Assembly (NCBI RefSeq): GCF_938028825.1
Contig: NZ_CALIZP010000090.1
Span: forward strand, 34,697 to 98,696
Source of the DNA: an uncultured Cardiobacterium sp.
GTDB taxonomy: Bacteria; Pseudomonadota; Gammaproteobacteria; Cardiobacteriales; Cardiobacteriaceae
Reading direction: 5' to 3'
DNA: 64,000 nucleotides
The notes under the pieces are model-generated. The model was not told the DNA's origin. It searched no databases and was given only the letters and a program-made list of their open reading frames with translations. Numbering within the stretch: position 1 is the stretch's first letter; the number at the start of each line of letters is the position of its first letter. Position numbers and translations under genes: made by a program. This document shows positions 61,101-64,000 of this stretch, one piece after another.

Positions 61101-64000
61101 ATCCACCGTGGTGCTGCCGTGGCGGATTTTGATGTCCACGCTGACATCTTTATCCACGGGCTTGTCGAGCGAGACGGTGTAGATGATGGTGTCGCCTTCC
61201 TTGACCGTGTCCGCGCCGCTCAGGGTGACATGCGGCGCGTCGGCGGCCGGCGGATTGATGCCTGCGCCCGTGCCGCCGCCGTGATCGGGCAGGACGGTGC
61301 CGCTGAAACGGCTGGTGATGTCTTCATGATGCCCGGCGTTGTCGGTGTAGCTCGCCTTCACCTGCAACTGCATCCCCACCTGTTCCTCCGTGAGGGTGAT
61401 GGTCTTGCCGCTGCCGAGATGTTTGCCGTAGAACTCGTACCATTCATACGTCACGCCGTCTTTCGGCACACCGTCGGCATCGTCAATCACGGCGGTGAAC
61501 GTATAGCCGACGCGGTTGGTGCCCTCGACCCTGATGGTGCCTTCGTGGTTCACCGTCGCGCCATTATCGGCGACGGTATCCGTCGGCAGACTGAGCGGGG
61601 TTTCGTCATGGCCCGCGTTGTCTTTGTACACTGCGCGTACGGTGATTTTATGCCCGGCGTCGTCTCGGGTGAGCTGATAGGTGTTGCCCGTTTGTCCGCT
61701 GATAGCGACGCCGTCACGCAGCCATTGGTATTGCACTTTATCGGCGGCGAACTCGTCGGCGTCAGTCACGGTCGCAGTCAGCGTGCTGCCAACCTTCGCT
61801 TCACCGCTGATGGTTACGGTGCCTTCGTGGTTTGCAGGCGGCGCGGGGATGTCCGTCGCGTCACTGGTCGGGGTTTCATCATGCCCGGCGTTGTCTTTGT
61901 AGGTGGCGCGCACGGTGATTTTGTGGCCTGCGTCGTCGTTCGTGAGCTGATAGGTGCTGCCTGTCGCCTTGTCGATAGCGACGCCGTCGCGCAGCCATTG
62001 GTATTGCACTTTATCGGCGGCGAAATCGTCGGCGTCGCTGACGGTCGCCGTCAGCGTGCTGCCAACCTTCGCTTCGCCGCTGATGGTGATTTGCCCTTCG
62101 TGATTGAGCGGGGTCGGCGGGGAAACGCTGCCGTCGTCATGAACCGTGGTGGCGACGCTGTCCTTGCCCGCTTCTATCGTTGCCCCTTGCGGATTGCTGA
62201 TTTTCACGGTGTATTTTTCATCGCCTTCCGCCTTGCCGTCGGCAACGGCCTCAACGGTGAAGGTCGCGCTGCTTTCGCCTTTGCGGATGGTGACGCGCTG
62301 GGTGCTGAGCCTGACATCGCCGTCGTCCGTCGTGCCGTGTTCGATAGTGACGTCCACCGTGATATCGCGGTCAGCAACGCGGGTCAGCAACAGTTGTTCG
62401 ACGAACGCCTTGAAATTGGCCGCCAGTTCTTCCCCTTCTTTCGGAACGTAGATGTCGTTCTCGCCCCAGTTCGCCCAGGTCATCATGTAGGCAATTTTGC
62501 GTGCGTCCGGATCGGCAAGGATGCCTTTGAGCAGGTCGGTATAGAACTCGGGATCAACGTTGCCCTGCGGCTTGATCATTTTGTCGCCGCCGCGCCCGAA
62601 TTCGGTCAGCGCAGCGACTTTGCCACGCGCTTCGGCCATGCGGGCAAGCATCGCCATGTCTTCCACGACTTCCTTGACCCAACCGTCTTTGGCCGGTTTG
62701 GCGGCGTTGGTATCGTAGCCGTCATAGCCAAGAATATCCACCACGTCATCACCCGGATAGAGCTGGAGGTAGCGGCTTTCGTCGCCGCCGAAGTTGCCGT
62801 TCGGTGCGAAGGCGGTGAGGATTTGCCCGTCCGCGCCGTGTTCCTTGACGTAGTTGACAACGTAGCGGAAGAGCTCCTTGTAGGTTTCCGCGCCCTCGCG
62901 CCCGTAGTACCACCATGCCCATTCGCCATTGCCTTCGTGCAGCGGGCGGAAAATGAAGGGGATTTTGCTGCCGTCGGCACGCACCGCATGCTGTGCCATT
63001 GCAACGACAGTATCCAGCCATCCATTCAGCGTACCGTTCAAATCACCGCCCGGCAGCAGGCGTTTGAGGCTGACATTGGAAAAATCGTTGGCACCATTCG
63101 GTCCCGGCATCGGGTTGTCCCAATGCGCCGATACGGCGGCAATGCCGCCCAGCGCATCAACTTTGGCAATTTCCGCTCCCATAGCCTTGCCGTTCTCTTC
63201 CACGGATTTGCTGCGATCCATGGGTTGTTCCATCATCGCGAGACCGACGATGGACGGGTAATGCCCGGTGAGGGCATGTACATCAGATTTATACCCCTGC
63301 GCGTCGGCATCGGCACGCCCGGCATTCAAGCCCTGATGCTGACCGAAAAGGATGCCGTGTCCAGCGTTGTGCCGCAGGGTATCCAGCAACCCGGCGGCCG
63401 TGTCCGCCTTGGGCAGCGGGGCAAGATCAAGGTCAACGGTATAAACCGCCTTGCCGCCCTCGGTAATCTCGCCCGGGCCGTGCAGGGTGACACCCGGCGC
63501 ATAAGCAGGCGGCGGGGTGTCGTCCGTTACTGCTGCGGTGGCGTCGCTGGTCGGGTTTTCCGCCGTGCCTTTGTCGTCGGTGTAGGCCGCACGCACGGTG
63601 ATGGTTTTGCCCTTCTCGGCGGCGGTTAGGGTGTAGTGCGCGCCTTCGCCGATTTTCACGCCGTCGGCGTACCAGTTGTAGGTGATGTCCGCTTGCGCGG
63701 TGCCGTCGGCGTCGGTCACGGCGGCAGTGAGGGTCGCGCCTACTTTGGCCTCACCGCTGATGGTTATGGTGCCTGCGTGATTGGGCTGCGGTTGCGGTGG
63801 GATGTTTTCGACATCCAGCGGCGCGCTAAGCGGGGTCTCGTCGTGTCCGGCGTTGTCTTTGTAGGTGGCGCGCACGGTGATTTTGTGCCCGGCATCGTCT
63901 TGGGTGAGGGTGTAGCTGCTGTTGGTCTCGCCGCCGATGGCGACACCGTCGCGCAGCCATTGGTAGGTAACGCCGCTGGTCGGTACGCCGTCGCTGTCGC
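54699..64000 (-). CDS. Giant type I-secreted multi-domain glycosidase (5' end beyond the window)
   Basis: More than 3,090 residues visible; the frame is open to the window edge. From the N-terminal side: Ig-like repeats; a GH26 domain (62380-63410) set inside a Calx-beta domain; more Ig-like repeats; a spherulin-4/GH135-like domain (about 60110-60920) inside a second Calx-beta; repeats; GH16 (58455-59250); repeats; a GH16-like domain (57180-57865); repeats; a third Calx-beta with a second GH135-like domain (55465-56245); and an RTX/T1SS tail. The Ig-like repeats number eleven complete plus one cut, of ~85 residues, with the core YQWLRDGVAI and DDAGHKITVRA. It should be secreted in one step by a type I system and act on extracellular polysaccharides. 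No secretion genes are in the window. Confidence 0.9.
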   Translation of the reverse strand, partial: DSDGVPTSGVTYQWLRDGVAIGGETNSSYTLTQDDAGHKITVRATYKDNAGHDETPLSAPLDVENIPPQPQPNHAGTITISGEAKVGATLTAAVTDADGTAQADITYNWYADGVKIGEGAHYTLTAAEKGKTITVRAAYTDDKGTAENPTSDATAAVTDDTPPPAYAPGVTLHGPGEITEGGKAVYTVDLDLAPLPKADTAAGLLDTLRHNAGHGILFGQHQGLNAGRADADAQGYKSDVHALTGHYPSIVGLAMMEQPMDRSKSVEENGKAMGAEIAKVDALGGIAAVSAHWDNPMPGPNGANDFSNVSLKRLLPGGDLNGTLNGWLDTVVAMAQHAVRADGSKIPFIFRPLHEGNGEWAWWYYGREGAETYKELFRYVVNYVKEHGADGQILTAFAPNGNFGGDESRYLQLYPGDDVVDILGYDGYDTNAAKPAKDGWVKEVVEDMAMLARMAEARGKVAALTEFGRGGDKMIKPQGNVDPEFYTDLLKGILADPDARKIAYMMTWANWGENDIYVPKEGEELAANFKAFVEQLLLTRVADRDITVDVTIEHGTTDDGDVRLSTQRVTIRKGESSATFTVEAVADGKAEGDEKYTVKISNPQGATIEAGKDSVATTVHDDGSVSPPTPLNHEGQITISGEAKVGSTLTATVSDADDFAADKVQYQWLRDGVAIDKATGSTYQLTNDDAGHKITVRATYKDNAGHDETPTSDATDIPAPPANHEGTVTISGEAKVGSTLTATVTDADEFAADKVQYQWLRDGVAISGQTGNTYQLTRDDAGHKITVRAVYKDNAGHDETPLSLPTDTVADNGATVNHEGTIRVEGTNRVGYTFTAVIDDADGVPKDGVTYEWYEFYGKHLGSGKTITLTEEQVGMQLQVKASYTDNAGHHEDITSRFSGTVLPDHGGGTGAGINPPAADAPHVTLSGADTVKEGDTIIYTVSLDKPVDKDVSVDIKIRHGSTTVDDVGVRWGMQRATIKAGETSTRIWVDTAKDGEAEGNETYTLTISDAVYGTVYAPNVKPIEDKVSAQSVFMLSYKYPLAQPNTDIYSDYWQAVHKAGSKKIPYVLVTPDAKPDAILDPGYVKVIAKNIELGFKNVVYVRTIQQTRDLAEVKAEIEKYFELYGKDNIHGIYLDEINPHSNAAVAYLAELYNYIKSQYGNKLVVANPGIHITDAIAPYADLFMLNESTADDYINHYENPTSAFENDPANAHRIMHTIYDASAADYDRIIELTRSRNAGWVYLTTDSTHPDGRPYNDLPQDFGQLVDHINDLGATPADPNRSGTLPVLNGAYIDNAGVETTIIDADSSNRPGSVHIEGEAKVGSELTATVADSDDFAADKVQYQWLRDGVAIKDANGKTYQLTADDAGHKITVQATYKDNAGHDENPTSDATDIPAPPANHAGTVAITGEAKVGGTLTATVSDADNFDAASVSYQWLRDGVAISGETSSSYTLTRDDAGHKITVRAVYKDNAGHDENPTSDAADIPAPPANHAGTVTISGEALVGKTLTATIADGDGVDPAQAQYQWLVDGKAVNGATGATYEVRPEDAGKAISVHVEYTDNAAHGEKLDSGRADATVDHHSGYKLVWQDEFNGNALDENNWGYQTGGWNSSGVQNYYSAGDKNVSVSDGSLKITAHHESAPIVRGSGEDQKSYDFSSGFVQTQGKQAWTYGYFEARLKMPNAENGSLWPAFWMSPNEAKYGGWPRSGEIDILETRSYINNADRDHDGQIKVAADAHWGTGSGKGKHSHKQGITYVDGSDEWHTYAVKWQEGKLEYYVDGRHYHTIDNFGAPNATEHPGPFNIPFYLRLNVAVGGDYMSGKYQDAHNSIDKFPATMEVDYVRVYQLDGNTPPTPQPNHAGQITISGEAKVGGTLTATVSDADNFDAASVSYQWLRDGVAISGETSSSYTLTRDDAGHKITVRAVYKDNAGHDENPTSDAADIPAPPAENHAPSGAVTVSGVVEVGRTLVAGNNLDDQEGMGQVSYQWLRDGQDISGATGDKYTLTDADAGHRISVRASYTDGAQNAESKASFTTGSTAAAGTAPTYHDISGQAEIEWAGVKWYVRDSDWNSGSPGSGNWSRGNTQIDGTDMHMSLTNPDGKTPIASEIISSNAMGYGTYETTFRADFSKFDPYTVFGFFTYEWSQTTVAGNREIDGIEVSRWGDPALKGVFTYYPPSEADNGIKMRPGYTWAEDVKHVSMKLDWQPDKITWTLRNAETGDVLHQVESTRDIPDAANQQVHFNLWTYKPTDPPNEWWTATPQKVTLGSFNYTPLSGGTPPAANKEGSISITGEAKVGGVLSANVTDGDGVQESAITYQWLRDGVAIDQATGSTYRLTADDAGHKITVQATYKDNAHHDESPSATQDIARTPSGENHSGSITIKGEAKVGSTMTAEISDRDGVPTSGVKYRWFGDDKPIDGANGATFAVTDAVVGQQIRVEAIYTDNAGHDERPTSDLTPAVTTGAMDNHSALFPPAAADAPRVSLSGAATVNEGRQATYTVSLDKAADKDVAVDVQINYGTASDSDAKLTWDIKRVIIPKGQTGKDFTVDTTGDGQAEGNETYTVKIANALMDDFGPQNVPPFSGSVTAQSQMIPAYKYPTGNWETDTYWDTVHKIGGEKIPYTVINPSSGAGKTVDPNYATLVDQNIAAGIKNIGYIRTIYSNRPIEEVKAEVDRYFEFYGKDKIHGFFFDELANTNEATAYMAELYNYVKGKGAEKVVVANPGWHITDAMSPYADIFVTTEISADQYINNYQKPTSAFENNPENAKHIYHMIHDVSPEQYDQVLQLSRERNAGWVFITSDSQENPLPPEQREAHPEQDGNPYNYLPENMASLSDRIANLGAIDSPLQHAGGKIVSAQMGNDSVTTEIIDADSGNMRAPQEAEIRHDDASAAQSAHHDGQDDAAQPHDDSAGHSPLFGEELPHADLGGLLNLEGEAVLDYLGAHSGELLARAQAHDGLYGIEGSGAADTFITAHGNHLLQGGAGADTFAFLLDGNSSGDRILDFDIAAGDRIVFAGEHMQGAHISVAHEHGGTQVNITDSAGNRHSVDITTADGNAPDGQDLLSHVEIRGPQGYHDTAYHGDVNRHLPEEEQHSGIVI
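55465..56245 (-). other. Spherulin-4/GH135-like domain, copy 2
   Basis: IPYTVINPSSGAGKTVDPNY, GIKNIGYIRTIYSNRPIEEV and KIHGFFFDELANTNE match the spherulin-4 pattern (NPxSGPG; GYVxTxY; GIFFDE). The DE in FFFDE is the expected catalytic acid site. About 50% similar by eye to copy 1. Confidence 0.82.
57180..57865 (-). other. GH16-like domain, copy 2
   Basis: Concanavalin-type jelly roll: EIEWAGVKWYVRDSDWNSGS, YETTFRADFSKFDPYTVFGFFTYEW, and the active-site-like REIDGIEVSRWGDP at about 57510-57548 (E-x-D-x-x-E with Gly at the middle). Related to GH16 laminarinase or lichenase folds but clearly different from copy 1. Confidence 0.75.
58155..58391 (-). repeat. 237-bp perfect direct repeat, copy A
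   Basis: Identical to 59526-59762, offset 1,371 bp (457 codons). Encodes most of one Ig-like repeat (SYQWLRDGVAISGETSSSYT). The two copies flank the GH16 domain. Confidence 0.9.
58455..59250 (-). other. GH16 domain, copy 1
   Basis: Canonical GH16: LVWQDEFNGNALDENNW at the start, YFEARLKMP, the nucleophile/acid motif SGEIDILETRS at about 58858-58880, and ending FPATMEVDYVRVYQL. Family substrates include beta-1,3(4)-glucans, agars and keratan-like chains. Gly-Trp-containing loops around it suggest a beta-glucanase, but this is not certain. Confidence 0.92.
59526..59762 (-). repeat. 237-bp perfect direct repeat, copy B
   Basis: Identical to 58155-58391. Recombination between the copies would remove the GH16 domain and one Ig-like repeat and keep the frame. 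Confidence 0.9.
60110..60920 (-). other. Spherulin-4/GH135-like domain, copy 1
   Basis: IPYVLVTPDAKPDAILDPGY, GFKNVVYVRTIQQTRDLAEV and NIHGIYLDEINPHSNAA follow the same pattern as copy 2, with the acid pair LDE. Fungal relatives cleave alpha-1,4-linked GalNAc/GalN polymers (galactosaminogalactan). Confidence 0.82.
62380..63410 (-). other. GH26 domain (mannanase-type fold)
   Basis: HGILFGQHQGLN near the start, IPFIFRPLHEGNGEWAWWYYG with the acid/base Glu (62911-62947), YLQLYPGDDVVDILGYDGYD, and the nucleophile ALTEFGRGG (62590-62615). All key GH26 residues are present. GH26 members cleave beta-1,4-mannan, and some beta-1,3-xylan or mixed glucans. Confidence 0.93.

Noticed and set aside
60192..63629. 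A 1,145-codon open frame on the plus strand opposite the giant gene
   Set aside because: It is the antisense shadow of a GC-rich, repeat-rich coding strand. Its product is Val/Ala/Gly-rich without motifs, whereas the minus strand has clear enzyme motifs.

Overview
The window is chromosomal DNA of a GC-rich gammaproteobacterium. The gene set (pckA, glpD, glmU, ffs-dnaX-ybaB-recR, rpsF-rpsR-rplI, purE, metNIQ, gmk, glmS), the UbiM-like hydroxylase and the Correia-type small repeats point to a host-associated oral-type lineage. My best guess is Cardiobacterium or a close relative; this is an inference from protein character, not a database match. Both ends cut a gene: an MFS drug transporter on the left and a giant secreted protein on the right.

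Layout. 1-13.9 kb is housekeeping: transporters, PEP carboxykinase, glycerol-3-phosphate dehydrogenase, GlmU, the SRP RNA, the dnaX-ybaB-recR recombination/replication operon, an oxidoreductase/LysR divergon, a ubiquinone hydroxylase and an IalB-like periplasmic protein. 14-22.5 kb is mostly membrane proteins (a TPR-like membrane protein, a YccS-type FUSC protein, an AmpG-like muropeptide permease, an SBF-like transporter) plus a Nudix hydrolase. At 22.6 kb lies a three-gene tRNA-Lys cluster, followed by a YheS-type ABC-F gene coupled to a YiiX-like cysteine hydrolase. 25.5-28.4 kb holds six tandem paralogous small exported proteins or lipoproteins of the DUF4878 type. 29-37.9 kb carries rlmH, tRNA-Ile2, an OsmC/GDYXXLXY/DUF2157 operon, an rnd operon, the S6-S18-L9 operon, purE and a UDG-family protein. 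38-43.2 kb has metNIQ, a Sel1-repeat protein and a GyrI-like/PEBP fusion. 43.5-46.9 kb has gmk, a methyltransferase and nagA.

46.9-64 kb is the most unusual part and looks devoted to the cell surface and to extracellular polysaccharide. It contains a small lipoprotein, an exported beta-helix protein with C-terminal WG repeats, a divergent TonB-receptor-like barrel that seems to lack its plug, a frameshifted molybdenum-carrier-like gene, glmS, and a protein of more than 3,090 residues ending in an RTX/type I secretion signal. The visible part of that protein carries five glycosidase-type domains (GH26, two spherulin-4/GH135-like, two GH16-like) strung on about a dozen Ig-like repeats. Three of the five enzymes appear to be inserted inside Calx-beta domains. 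I consider this the best candidate for an undescribed system: a secreted one-polypeptide exopolysaccharide- or biofilm-degrading machine.

Mobile and repeat DNA is limited to small non-coding elements. There are seven copies or fragments of a Correia-like element (TATAGTCG... ends), two copies of a GGGTCT-ended MITE, a 19-bp poly-C tract, a 4x66 bp tandem repeat in dnaX, and a 237-bp perfect direct repeat inside the giant gene. No IS transposase, prophage or CRISPR array was seen.
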